A stretch of DNA of 41,533 bases, taken from JALZBL01 sp040004775 (GTDB lineage: Bacteria; Actinomycetota; Actinomycetes; Mycobacteriales; Jatrophihabitantaceae). A model generated the notes under the pieces. The model saw only the letters and a list, made by a program, of their open reading frames with translations. It had not been told where the DNA came from and did no database searches. The DNA is taken from assembly GCA_040004775.1 (NCBI GenBank), contig JBDUAD010000011.1, positions 1 to 41,533 on the forward strand, in the 5' to 3' direction. The translations under genes and the position numbers were made by a program. This document shows positions 14,762-22,727 of this stretch, piece by piece; the stretch's first letter is position 1; each line of letters starts with the position of its first letter.

Positions 14762-15247
14762 ATGCCTAGAAATACCACCATCTCCGCCAGCTCGCTGTTG
14801 GCTCTGCTGGGAAGGATTCATCCGGAGGCCTGGGACTTCATCAATCCATATGGCCCGATCTTGCGCTCCAGTCGGGGAGCCAGTCGAGGCGAGGAGGTCG
14901 CTCTCAATCCCCAGCCCATTCCGCCCGGGGTGGCGCTCCACGTCGGTGCGGCGGAGATGGCGCATCAACTCGCACGAATGGCCGTCGAAGCGAACGTTAG
15001 GGGCGAATCGACAGACTTTCTTGAAGGGTTCATCGATGATTGGTGTGCGACGCCGTGGCCGCGTAAATGGCCGTGGCCGGCACCGGGTCCTAGAAAGCCA
15101 GACCCCTCCTCGGAAATTCAAGCGGCTCGTCTCATCGGGTCTATCGTCTTTGCGTCGATAGGATCACGGCTTCCCGACGAGGACCTAGGCGCAATCTTCT
15201 CCAAGGGCGCTGAGCGCCTCGCCGAGGCGGCGATTACTTCCGGGTAG
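14762..15247 (+). CDS. Protein of unknown function with LNPQPIPP motif
   Basis: A 161-residue protein starting at ATG 14762, with AAGGAG four bases upstream. It contains VALNPQPIPPGVAL (about residues 47-60), a Trp/Pro-rich segment (DDWCATPWPRKWPWPAPGP, about residues 91-109) and a helical C-terminal half (AARLIGSIVFASIGSRL, AERLAEAAI). I have an impression that LNPQPLPP-like motifs recur in bacterial proteins of unknown role, but I cannot name a family. There is no signal peptide. Local base composition is less GC-rich than its neighbours, which suggests recent acquisition. It sits in frame behind a truncated VOC gene but has its own ribosome binding site. Confidence 0.65.
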   Translation: MPRNTTISASSLLALLGRIHPEAWDFINPYGPILRSSRGASRGEEVALNPQPIPPGVALHVGAAEMAHQLARMAVEANVRGESTDFLEGFIDDWCATPWPRKWPWPAPGPRKPDPSSEIQAARLIGSIVFASIGSRLPDEDLGAIFSKGAERLAEAAITSG

Positions 15248-15394
15248 GGCGGCAGTAGTGAGGTGGTGGGAACCGTTTATCGGACTACGAACAGTAGCCC
15301 GGAGAGGGGCGGGTCCCTCGTCGCTCACTTGCCTGCTCAGCGCCCTTCAGCGGAGCAGGCGAACATGCGGCCCGACCTATTGGAGGGCGGCCCA

Positions 15395-15532
15395 ATGAAG
15401 CGATCTGATCGTTTCAAAGCGGCTCTTCGCGGAGCCCGCCGTAGCTCAGCCCCGCGCTCTCTCTCACTGTTCATCCGGTGGTCCCGCCCTACTGCGTTCT
15501 ATCAGCGCCGGCGAACCGGGACGTCGTCCTGA
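15395..15532 (+). CDS. 45-residue basic peptide (doubtful)
   Basis: An ATG at 15395 has GGAGGGC seven bases upstream and encodes 45 residues starting MKRSDRFKAALRGARR, very rich in Arg and Ser. It lies 148 bases after the LNPQPIPP gene. The ribosome binding site and basic first helix look real, but the second half (RWSRPTAFYQRRRTG) could be chance. The rest of 15248-15544 shows nothing else. Confidence 0.3.
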   Translation: MKRSDRFKAALRGARRSSAPRSLSLFIRWSRPTAFYQRRRTGTSS

Positions 15533-15544
15533 GCTCGGGTCCAT

Positions 15545-16421
15545 TCAACACCAAGACTGACCCGTCCGGCAGAACAAATGAGCCGGGTGGTAAACCGCCA
15601 CAGCCGGTCCACCGTTGGCCTGGGTCAGCCGGATGCGCGAGCCACGGCACACCGTCCCCGGACCGTTCCACCACCGCCGGATGTCATCGACACCGCGCAG
15701 CCAGAACGCGTACGGCGGCATCGTGAAGGTGCCGTCGTGCTGGAGCAGCCCCACCAGCGCGTTCACGTCATAGGCCTCGAATGCCGCGACGTAGCTGTCC
15801 AACAGCGAGCGGTCGTCGTTGTTCAGAGCGCGGCCGGCGGATGGCGGAGACCGTTTCTTCAGCGTTGCCCGGGCCCGCGCCAGGGCGCTGGTCACCGAGT
15901 CCACCGTCGTGTCGAGCAGGTCCGCCACCTCGGCGGCCGACCACTGCAGCACGTCACGCAGCACGAGAACTGCGCGCTGCTGCGGCGGCAGATGGGCCAG
16001 CGCCGCGACGAACGCCAGCCGCACCGACTGCCGCAGCACCGCGGTCTCCGCCGGATCGGCGGTATCGGGCAGCACCTTCGCGTCGTGTATCGGCTCGATC
16101 CATCGCGCCGACTCCAGCGGTGCCCCGATGGCGGTATCGGCGGTCATCGTCCCGGGTCCGGTGAGGTCCATGGGAAGGCCCGGCGTTGCGGCGAGCGGGT
16201 CATGTCGATGCAGAGTTGGTCGCGATCCGGTACAACTACGACCGCAGCGCGGAGCGTCCGGCGAAGTCGTCGGCGGCGCCCCACGCCCGGATCATCGTCT
16301 CCTGGGCGGCATCCTCGGCCTCGGCGGCCGAGCCGAGAAGGCGGTAGCAGTACGCGGTCAACTCGCGGCGGTAGCGCGCCGCCTCGACCGGAAGATCCAC
16401 CGTCGAGCTCACCGACCGCAT
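15545..16421 (-). pseudogene. ECF sigma factor with SnoaL-like C-terminus, decayed
   Basis: Region 2 is recognisable from 16421 (RELTAYCYRLLGSAAEAEDA, then AQETMIRAW). A TAG at 16236-16238 replaces the Trp codon expected after RSALRS. Two one-base losses follow, between ATN and CIDM and just before MDLTGPG, after which the frame carries region 4 (LPPQQRAVLVLRDVLQWSAA, VADLLDTTVDSVTSALARAR). The SnoaL-like C-terminal domain begins (DSYVAAFEAYDVNALVGLL) but is cut about 45 residues short at AVAVYHPAHLF. Four independent lesions show the gene is dead. Intact relatives are the SigG/SigJ-like (ECF41-type) factors of about 330 residues. Confidence 0.8.
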
Positions 16422-16552
16422 GCTAACCAGGGGAGCTCGGGGTGTGCCCCATCCGGCACCCTGGCGGTGCTCCCGCCTACGGAGGAGCGAGGGAGCGGAC
16501 CCGGCGCATGCGCTCAGCCGGCGATCTGCGTCGAGCCCCTGGTGGGACACGA

Positions 16553-16591
16553 CGAAGGGCCCTGGTCGGCATTGCCGGCGAGGGCCCTTCG
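16553..16591 (-). terminator. Hairpin terminator after the SRPBCC gene
   Basis: CGAAGGGCCC (16553-16562) and GGGCCCTTCG (16582-16591) form a perfect ten-base-pair stem with a GC-rich loop, 17 bases beyond the stop of the SRPBCC gene on the minus strand. There is no U-tract, as is usual in such GC-rich genomes. Confidence 0.65.
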
Positions 16592-16607
16592 CAGTGTGCT
16601 TCCCGTG

Positions 16608-17375
16608 CTATCGGCGGTCGGTCTCCGAGTTGCGGACGTCCTCGGTGCCCGTGCCGACGACCGGCTCGTCGAGCGCGACGGTGCTGTCCTCGACACCGGT
16701 CAAGCTGTCGCTGGCGGGCACGTACGGCGTGGTGGAGGCCACCGGCTGCTCGGTCGTTTCGTCGTCGGAGTCACCACCGCTGCGCTTGGCCGCAGCCACG
16801 CCGACGGCGGCAGCGGCCAGGCCGACGCCGGCCGCGACCGCCTTGCCCGACACCCCGGCCTTGCCGTCGTCGCCGCGCGAGGAGTCCGCGTGCTCGACGC
16901 CCGGCGTGCCGACGTGACTCTCGGCGTTGACCGATCCGCGCCAGGCTCCGGTGGCGTGGCCCTCGGACTCGATGAACGACTTGAACCGCTCGAGGTCACC
17001 TTCGGCCTGCTTCTCGACGAAGTTCAGCCGGTCGCCAACCTTCTCCAGCAGGCCCTCGGGCTCATACTCCAGGAACAGGTGCACCGAGGTCTGCCCACCG
17101 CCGACATCCTCGAAGCGCACCTCGCCGGCGTTGGTCGCGCCCGACGTCGCGGCCCAGGCCACCTTCTGGTCCGGGACCTGCTCGAGAATCTTGGCTTCCC
17201 ACTGACGCTTAACGCCACCGATCTCGGCTACCCACTCCAGCCGGTCGTCGCTGAGGTGACTGACGCTGGTCACGCCGTTCATGAACTGCGGGAAGTCCTC
17301 GAACTGCGTCCACTGGTTGTAGGCCGTGCTGACCGGCACGTTGACCAGGACGGACTTCTCGACTCTCGTCGTCAT
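16608..17375 (-). CDS. SRPBCC-family (polyketide cyclase-like) protein with acidic C-terminal tail
   Basis: A 255-residue protein. Residues 1-140 form an SRPBCC/START-like domain (VEKSVLVNVPVSTAYNQWTQ, FEDFPQFMNGV, and the C-terminal helix VGDRLNFVEKQAEGDLERFK). A linker and a short hydrophobic Ala/Val stretch (KAVAAGVGLAAAAVGVAAA, about residues 175-193) follow, which may be one membrane helix, then an acidic Ser/Thr-rich tail. This cyclase/dehydrase type binds hydrophobic ligands. The start is the ATG at 17375 with GGGGAGAA six bases upstream; the open frame further upstream is not protein-like. Confidence 0.8.
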   Translation of the reverse strand: MTTRVEKSVLVNVPVSTAYNQWTQFEDFPQFMNGVTSVSHLSDDRLEWVAEIGGVKRQWEAKILEQVPDQKVAWAATSGATNAGEVRFEDVGGGQTSVHLFLEYEPEGLLEKVGDRLNFVEKQAEGDLERFKSFIESEGHATGAWRGSVNAESHVGTPGVEHADSSRGDDGKAGVSGKAVAAGVGLAAAAVGVAAAKRSGGDSDDETTEQPVASTTPYVPASDSLTGVEDSTVALDEPVVGTGTEDVRNSETDRR

Positions 17376-17608
17376 GGGTTCTCCCCTGTTTTCGAATGGT
17401 GACGAGGGGGGATGTCCGCCCTCGTCGCGGGTCCGGTGGCCGCCGGCGGTGATGGAGCCGGCGACGCAATTAAGCCCGGACTCAGGACACGCCACGAGCG
17501 CTGTTTGTACTCGGTGAGCGGTATTCGCACCCTAGCCCCGCCGCGGCGGCCATGACCAGGTTCGGGTCGGCTCGGTTGTGAGCCGGCCCCGACGACCATC
17601 CTGGATCG

Positions 17609-18259
17609 CTAGGGGATCCTCGCGGTCATCCATTGGCGCAGATCCGGGAGCAGCTGTGGCGCCCGGAGCACCGCGGGGATGAGGCCGGGGTCCAGGAGCA
17701 TGGCGTCGGAGATCATGCGCACGGTCACACCGTGACCGGGGCGGTAGACGACATCCACCGCATCTCCGGCACCGACGTGGCCTTCGCCGATGATGCGCAG
17801 GTACGCCCCGGGTCGTGACGCCCGGGCGAACCGTTTCACGAACCCGGGTTCGCCCATGCGCAGGCCCAGCTTGAAGCACGGCAGTCGCGGTTGAACGACC
17901 TCCAACTGCGTTGTTCCGATGGTCCAGCGCTCGCCGATGAGCGCTCCGGAGACGTCAAGGCCCTCGGTGGTCAGGTTCTCCCCAAAGGGCGCGGAGCCGA
18001 GCGTGCGGCCGAGTTCCGTCTCCCATAGACGGACTTCTTCGATGGCATAGGCGTACACGGCCTTGTCGGGGCCGCCGTGCACCGACCGGTCGGCCTGGTC
18101 GTCGCCGTCGAGATTCACGCCACGAACGGCTACCCGTCCGTCGACGGGCGCCTTCCAGATCGCCGTGCTCACGTTGCGCCGACCGGCGCCGATCAGGCGG
18201 GGGCGTCCGACGTTGACGCTCACCACGCGGGCCGTTTCGAGCTCGGCGTCAGGATTCAC
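17609..18259 (-). CDS. MOSC-domain protein, YiiM-like
   Basis: A 216-residue protein beginning at a GTG at 18259 with GAGGGAA upstream. It is a full-length MOSC domain of the YiiM type: VARVVSVNVG-like first strand, VRGVNLDGDDQADRSVHGGP with the HGG turn, APFGENLTTEGLDV and the conserved Cys in QPRLPCFKLGLRMG, followed by the three-alpha C-terminal helices. MOSC domains bind molybdenum cofactor sulfur; YiiM proteins reduce N-hydroxylated purine analogues. The cofactor Cys is present, so it is likely active. No partner gene is adjacent. Confidence 0.85.
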   Translation of the reverse strand: MNPDAELETARVVSVNVGRPRLIGAGRRNVSTAIWKAPVDGRVAVRGVNLDGDDQADRSVHGGPDKAVYAYAIEEVRLWETELGRTLGSAPFGENLTTEGLDVSGALIGERWTIGTTQLEVVQPRLPCFKLGLRMGEPGFVKRFARASRPGAYLRIIGEGHVGAGDAVDVVYRPGHGVTVRMISDAMLLDPGLIPAVLRAPQLLPDLRQWMTARIP

Positions 18260-18266
18260 GATTCCC

Positions 18267-18371
18267 TCAAGTATGGGCCAGGAAGCTCAGTAGCCGCGCC
18301 GCGGTCTCCTCGGGGCGATCCTCGGCTAAGAAGTGGCGGGCGTCGATCGCCTCGCCGCGCACGTCGGGTGC
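18267..18371 (-). pseudogene. C-terminal remnant of an alpha/beta hydrolase
   Basis: The minus strand reads DVRGEAIDARHFLAEDRPEE and then TAARLLSFLAHT before a TGA at 18267-18269. This is the catalytic-His end (xGHFLAEExPEE) of haloacetate-dehalogenase-like alpha/beta hydrolases. Upstream sequence to 18560 carries no recognisable rest of the enzyme. It is unrelated to the intact hydrolase at 18678. Confidence 0.6.
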
Positions 18372-18677
18372 CCGGGAGGTAGCCGCGGACGCTGAAGGTC
18401 TGGTCGCCGAGATCCTGCGCACCGGGCGGGCGGCGCGGGACGCTCACCATCATCAGCTCGCAGGAACTCGGGACGACACTGCGGTCACGCTCCCGGTGGA
18501 TCCAAACGATCTGGGCGCCCGGGCCGCGCGGCGGGTCTGAAGCGACCGCGGCCGGGCGACTGTCGGGACAGCCCACCGGCAGCGCACTGGTCCGGGCATC
18601 GGCCGGCGAGCCAGTTCGGCCAGGCGACGTCGACTGATCCCCGGTCCGTCCGCTCCCGCGACCTGAAGGAGGGCGCC

Positions 18678-19499
18678 ATGCCCACAGTCACCACCAGCGA
18701 CGGCACGGAGATCTATTTCAAGGACTGGGGGCAGGGCCAGCCGGTCGTCTTCAGTCACGGGTGGCCGCTCACCGCCGATGTCTGGGACGGCCCGGCCCAG
18801 TTCGTCGCCGACCACGGATTCCGCGCCATCGCCCACGACCGACGCGGCGGTGGGCGTTCGAGTCAGCCATGGGACGGCAACGACCTCGACCACTACGCCG
18901 GCGACCTGGCCTCGGTCATCGAGTCGCTCGACCTGCACGACGTCGTCCTGGTCGGCCACTCCACCGGCGGCGGCGAAGTCACCCGTTACGTCGGACGCCA
19001 TGGCACCTCCCGAGTGGCCAAGATGGTGCTGCTTGGCGCGATACCGCCGCTCATGCTCAAGACCGCCGCCAACCCCGAGGGCCTGCCGATCGAAGCGTTC
19101 AATGAGATCCGCGACGGCGTGGTCGCCGATCGCTCGCAGTTCTACAAGGACCTGGCCTATCCGTTCTACGGCGCCAACCGGGACGGTTCCAGCGTGTCCG
19201 AGGGTGCCCGCGAGGCGTTCTGGCTGATGTCGATGACCACCGGCATCAAGGGCGCTTACGACTGCGTCAAGGCGTTCTCCGAGACCGACCTCACCGAGGA
19301 CCTCAGGAAGATCGACGTCCCGACCCTCATCCTGCACGGCGACGACGACCAGATCGTGCCCATCGGCGCGTCCGCGCTGAAGTCGTCAAAGATCGTGAAG
19401 GACGCGACCCTGAAGGTCTATCCCGGGGCACCGCACGGGCTGACCGGCGCCCACGAGCAGGAGTTCAAGAAGGACCTGCTCGCCTTCCTCAGCAGCTGA
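18678..19499 (+). CDS. Non-haem chloroperoxidase-like alpha/beta hydrolase
   Basis: A 273-residue alpha/beta hydrolase of the cofactor-free haloperoxidase/esterase type. The oxyanion region is HGWPLTADVW, the nucleophile S95 lies in VGHSTGGGE, the acid is Asp in HGDDDQIVP (about residue 224), and the base is H253 in APHGL. The triad is complete. Such enzymes hydrolyse esters or lactones and show perhydrolase activity in vitro; the physiological substrate is not evident. GAAGGAGGG lies just upstream of the ATG at 18678. It stands alone, 178 bases from the end of its neighbour's frame. Confidence 0.9.
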   Translation: MPTVTTSDGTEIYFKDWGQGQPVVFSHGWPLTADVWDGPAQFVADHGFRAIAHDRRGGGRSSQPWDGNDLDHYAGDLASVIESLDLHDVVLVGHSTGGGEVTRYVGRHGTSRVAKMVLLGAIPPLMLKTAANPEGLPIEAFNEIRDGVVADRSQFYKDLAYPFYGANRDGSSVSEGAREAFWLMSMTTGIKGAYDCVKAFSETDLTEDLRKIDVPTLILHGDDDQIVPIGASALKSSKIVKDATLKVYPGAPHGLTGAHEQEFKKDLLAFLSS

Positions 19500-19680
19500 T
19501 CGCTGGTCGCCGAGTCGAAACGAGCCGGAGCCGACACGCGGCCGAAACACGCGCACCCGAACCCTCCGATGGAACAGATCCACTGAGCCAGGGGCAACCG
19601 GGCGTCCCTGCGCACGGCAGTTGACCGTCGAAGTGGTGGCCAGAATGGATCAGGTAGCGCAAGCAGATTGCGCGTGACTG

Positions 19681-19718
19681 CGCCCGGCTGAGCCCACGCG
19701 AGGGGACTCAGCCGGGCG
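19681..19718. terminator. Strong hairpin between convergent genes
   Basis: CGCCCGGCTGAG (19681-19692) and CTCAGCCGGGCG (19707-19718) form a perfect 12-base-pair stem with a 14-base loop. It lies five bases beyond the TIGR03118-type gene (minus strand) and 181 bases beyond the hydrolase (plus strand), so it can terminate both. Confidence 0.75.
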
Positions 19719-19723
19719 GATGG

Positions 19724-20905
19724 TCAGCTGACGTCGACGATCTTGCCGAGGAGTCCGTGCGATTCCTCGTTCGGACCGGCCGAGAAGAGAAGCTCGTCGC
19801 TCTTGGCCGCGTTGCCGTTGCCGAAGCTCAGACCCCAGAGGCCATCGATGGAGATGGGGTGCCCGTTGGAGCGCCGCAGCTGCCCGAGGTGCCGCCCGGT
19901 GCTCGGGTCGTAGGCGTTGATGTGTCCATCACCGAAATTGCCGACGAGCAGCGCACCGCCGAACCGCCCGAAACCGGCTGGGGCCTGGGCCATTCCCCAT
20001 GGCGAGTTCAGCGCGCCGCGGCTGACCAGGCGGTGCAGGAACCTCCCGTCGTTGCCGAAGACATCGACGAAGCCGTGCCCGCGCCCGGCGACGTCGTCCT
20101 CGAGGCGCCCGTCCTGCTTGGCGTAGGTCACGTAGAGCTTGCCACCGAGCTCCTCGACGTTGAACGGGCCGTAGCCGGCCGGCAGCCGCGGGTCGACGAA
20201 CAGCCCGCCTGGCAGCTCCACCGGCGTGAAGTTGTTGTCGTAGGCCTCGATCCGCCCGGAGCGGAAGTTCGCCGCGTACAGGTAGCTGTTGCCACTGGAG
20301 CCACGACCAATGGCCAAGCCCTTGTAGACCGCGTTGGCGCCGTTCTGCACGGGGGTTTCGGTGACCGTCGACGGGGGCGGGGCGGTCCCGACCGTGGGGT
20401 TCCAGCCGTCGATCCCCCCGTTCTCCGAGGCGAAGATGAACACTGACGCCGCCGAGTGCCCGGCCGCGTCGTGCACCGTGAACCCGCTTGGATCGATGTT
20501 GAAGACCTGCCCGGTCGGCGCCGCGGAACTGATTTGCACCACGAGACCGGCCTTGTTCACGGTCGTCGCGCTGCCGCCGGAATACAGCGTCGACTTGTCG
20601 GTGCCATTGTCCGAGACCCACAGCGGCGATCCCGGGGTCTGGTTTGTTCCGGGTGACGCCGCCAGTCCCCAGGCGTTGACCAGGTCCGGGTCGGTGAGGG
20701 CGGCCAGGCCCGGGACGTCCGAGACCAGGTTCACCTGACGGAAGCCGCTGGGATGGTGCGATGCCTCGGCCGGGCTGCCGGTCACGGCCAGAACGCTGAG
20801 GGCACCTACGGAGAGGGCGGCCCCCGTCGCCCACCACCGGGTGCGGCGTCCGAGGGAGGGTGGCGCGAACCGCGCTGGGGAAAGGCGTGATGTGGGTCGG
20901 GTCAT
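19724..20905 (-). CDS. Secreted TIGR03118-type beta-propeller-like protein
   Basis: A 393-residue exported protein. The N-terminus has a basic stretch (RRTRWW), a hydrophobic core (ATGAALSVGALSVLAV) and a cleavage-like PAEASHH motif, so a Sec signal peptide is likely. The mature part matches the conserved TIGR03118 family (VSDVPGLAALTDPDLVNAWG, WVSDNGT, VNVFGxDG-like strands, GGALLVGNFGDGHINAYDP, DGLWGLSFGNG). The function is unknown; repeats suggest a propeller. The start is the ATG at 20905 (AGAGG eight bases upstream). It is divergent from padR. Confidence 0.85.
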   Translation of the reverse strand: MTRPTSRLSPARFAPPSLGRRTRWWATGAALSVGALSVLAVTGSPAEASHHPSGFRQVNLVSDVPGLAALTDPDLVNAWGLAASPGTNQTPGSPLWVSDNGTDKSTLYSGGSATTVNKAGLVVQISSAAPTGQVFNIDPSGFTVHDAAGHSAASVFIFASENGGIDGWNPTVGTAPPPSTVTETPVQNGANAVYKGLAIGRGSSGNSYLYAANFRSGRIEAYDNNFTPVELPGGLFVDPRLPAGYGPFNVEELGGKLYVTYAKQDGRLEDDVAGRGHGFVDVFGNDGRFLHRLVSRGALNSPWGMAQAPAGFGRFGGALLVGNFGDGHINAYDPSTGRHLGQLRRSNGHPISIDGLWGLSFGNGNAAKSDELLFSAGPNEESHGLLGKIVDVS

Positions 20906-21015
20906 GACTAGCCTCTGGTCTCTCCGGGCGCGCGTCGAGCCAGCTCGTTCTGGCGCAGGACCACGCACCACATCCGACGCACGGGCATCCGAGCCAGGTG
21001 GTTCATCCCCGCCGG

Positions 21016-21055
21016 CCGGGCGGGCGCGGTCTAGGCGGCCGGGATGCCCGCCCGG
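21016..21055. repeat. GC-rich inverted repeat next to the padR operator
   Basis: CCGGGCGGGC (21016-21025) and GCCCGCCCGG (21046-21055) are perfect ten-base arms around a 20-base loop. The repeat abuts the padR operator at 21056. It may insulate padR from the divergent gene or be an additional binding site. Confidence 0.5.
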
Positions 21056-21073
21056 TTAGTCAAGCCGGACTAA
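21056..21073. promoter_or_regulatory. PadR operator 1 overlapping the padR promoter
   Basis: TTAGTCAAGCCGGACTAA has perfect six-base arms and matches 15 of 18 positions of the site ahead of drrA. It overlaps a TAACAT -10 box (21071-21076). The A of the padR ATG (21083) lies seven bases beyond that box, so the transcript is probably leaderless and the site would block RNA polymerase directly. Confidence 0.7.
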
Positions 21074-21082
21074 CATTTCAGT

Positions 21083-21709
21083 ATGTCGGCCACCCGTCTG
21101 CTCGTCCTCGGTGCCGTCCGGATCATGCAACCGGTGCACGGTTATGACGTCCGGCGCGAGCTGATCAGCTGGCGACTCGAGGAGCTGGCCAACGTCAAGA
21201 CCGGCTCGATCTACGGTGCCCTGCGCACTCTGGCCAAGGACGGCTGCATCGCCGTGAAGACGCGCGAAAGCGACCAGAGCCGGCCGGAGCGGACGGTGTA
21301 TGTCCTGACCGCCGAGGGCGAGAAAGAGTTCCAGCGCCTCCTGCGCGAGTCGTGGTGGACGGTCACCTCCGGGACGGAGCCCCTCATCCCCGCCATGGGA
21401 TTGATGCCGTTCATGCCGCGTGAGGAAATAATCCGCGCCTTGCAGGCGCGGCTGGGGCGGCTCAAGGGCGAGCTCGATTCCACGATGTTCACGCGACGCT
21501 CGATTCGCGACGGCGCGACCGGCGCCGACGGCGAGATCCCGGAACACGTGCGGGAGGTGCTCGACTTCGTCACCGCCAAGCTACGGGCCGAGATCAGCTG
21601 GACGCGGCAGTTGCAGCACCGGTTACGCGACGGCGCGTACCGATTCGTCGGCGAACAAGGGTTGCCGGACCTGGCCGGCAAGGGATCCGCCCGCGACGGC
21701 AATAATTAG
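21083..21709 (+). CDS. PadR-family transcriptional regulator
   Basis: A 208-residue PadR protein. The winged helix is at residues 5-80 (LLVLGAVRIMQPVHGYDVRR, KTGSIYGALRTLAKDGCIAV, RTVYVLTAEGEKEF), followed by a helical C-terminal dimerisation domain (Vir_C type) with EIIRALQARLGRLKGEL. PadR proteins repress exporters and detoxification genes and release DNA on binding phenolics or drugs. It lies directly upstream of an ABC drug exporter; its stop codon is inside the exporter's operator. Similar palindromes at both promoters argue for autoregulation plus control of the exporter. Confidence 0.9.
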   Translation: MSATRLLVLGAVRIMQPVHGYDVRRELISWRLEELANVKTGSIYGALRTLAKDGCIAVKTRESDQSRPERTVYVLTAEGEKEFQRLLRESWWTVTSGTEPLIPAMGLMPFMPREEIIRALQARLGRLKGELDSTMFTRRSIRDGATGADGEIPEHVREVLDFVTAKLRAEISWTRQLQHRLRDGAYRFVGEQGLPDLAGKGSARDGNN

Positions 21710-21723
21710 TCAAGCTTGACTAC
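21706..21723. promoter_or_regulatory. PadR operator 2 ahead of drrA-like gene
   Basis: The core TAGTCAAGCTTGACTA (21707-21722) is a perfect 16-base palindrome. It contains the padR stop codon (21707-21709) and lies 30 bases before the exporter ATPase start. It is the symmetric version of the site at 21056. Confidence 0.75.
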
Positions 21724-21752
21724 TGTCAGATGAACGTGAGACGGTCGGCGGC

Positions 21753-22727
21753 ATGACGAGCGAGGAGATGATCGCGGCCCGCGGACTGTCGCGTAACTTC
21801 AAGACGAAGGTCGGCCCGGTCGAGGCGGTACGAGGAGTCGACATCAGCGTCCGGTCGGGTGAGATCGTCGGCCTGCTCGGGCCCAACGGCGCCGGCAAGA
21901 CGACAACACTGCGCATGTTGACCACCCTGTTGATGCCGACTTCCGGCACGGCCATCGTCGCCGGGCACGACCTCATTCGAGAGCCGCGAGAGGTGCGGCG
22001 CCGCATCGGCTACGTCGCCCAGGTCGGCTCGGCCCCGAGCGCCGGGACACTGGTAGGCGAGGAGCTGGTCACCCAGGCGCGCCTGCAGGGCATGTCGAAG
22101 ATCGAAGCGAGCGACCGGCTGCGCGAGGTGGTTCCGCGACTCGGGCTCGGCAGCCTCGAGGGACGAGCGCTTCTGGAGCTGTCCGGCGGTCAGCGCCGGC
22201 GCTTCGACGTCGCGCTCGGGCTGATGCACTCGCCGCCGCTGGTCTTCCTGGACGAGCCGACCACCGGACTGGATCCGCAGAGCCGGGCCAACCTCTGGGA
22301 GCACATCCGCTCGCTACGCGACGACACCGGCGTGACCATCGTGATCACGACGCACTACCTGGAGGAAGCCGACGCCCTGGCCGACCGCGTTCTGGTCATG
22401 GACGGCGGCCAGATCGTCGCTGATGACACGCCCAACGCACTGAAGGCGCGGATCTCCGGTGACGTCGTGACCCTCGAGCTGGCCGATCCGTCCAGCCGCG
22501 ACCAGGCCCAAGCCGTGGTTCGAGGTGCTGTGCCGGTCCGCGAGGTGGTGTCCACCGACACCGCCCTGCTGGTGACCGTGGACGAGGGCGCGGTGGCCGT
22601 GGCCCCCATCCTGCGGGCGCTGGACGCGGCCCGGCTGAGCCCAACCTCGATATCGGTCAACCGCCCGACGCTCGACGACGTGTTCTTGACCCTGACCGGT
22701 CGCTCTCTGCGCGAGGAGGCCGCCTGA
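21753..22727 (+). CDS. ABC exporter ATPase, DrrA-type
   Basis: A 324-residue nucleotide-binding protein of the daunorubicin-resistance (DrrA) group. Walker A GPNGAGKT is at residues 43-50, the Q-loop at Q90, the signature LSGGQ at 143-147, Walker B VFLDEP at 164-169, and the H-loop in TTHYLEEAD. A C-terminal DUF4162-like domain covers residues 240-324, as is usual in this group. It pairs with the permease that starts within its stop codon. The complex should expel hydrophobic drugs or lipids. Expression is probably controlled by PadR through the operator 30 bases upstream. The start ATG at 21753 lacks a strong ribosome binding site. Confidence 0.92.
   Translation: MTSEEMIAARGLSRNFKTKVGPVEAVRGVDISVRSGEIVGLLGPNGAGKTTTLRMLTTLLMPTSGTAIVAGHDLIREPREVRRRIGYVAQVGSAPSAGTLVGEELVTQARLQGMSKIEASDRLREVVPRLGLGSLEGRALLELSGGQRRRFDVALGLMHSPPLVFLDEPTTGLDPQSRANLWEHIRSLRDDTGVTIVITTHYLEEADALADRVLVMDGGQIVADDTPNALKARISGDVVTLELADPSSRDQAQAVVRGAVPVREVVSTDTALLVTVDEGAVAVAPILRALDAARLSPTSISVNRPTLDDVFLTLTGRSLREEAA

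Noticed and set aside
17568..17585. CGGCTC/GAGCCG hairpin after the MOSC gene
   Set aside because: Only six base pairs in very GC-rich sequence and no U-tract; too weak to call a terminator.
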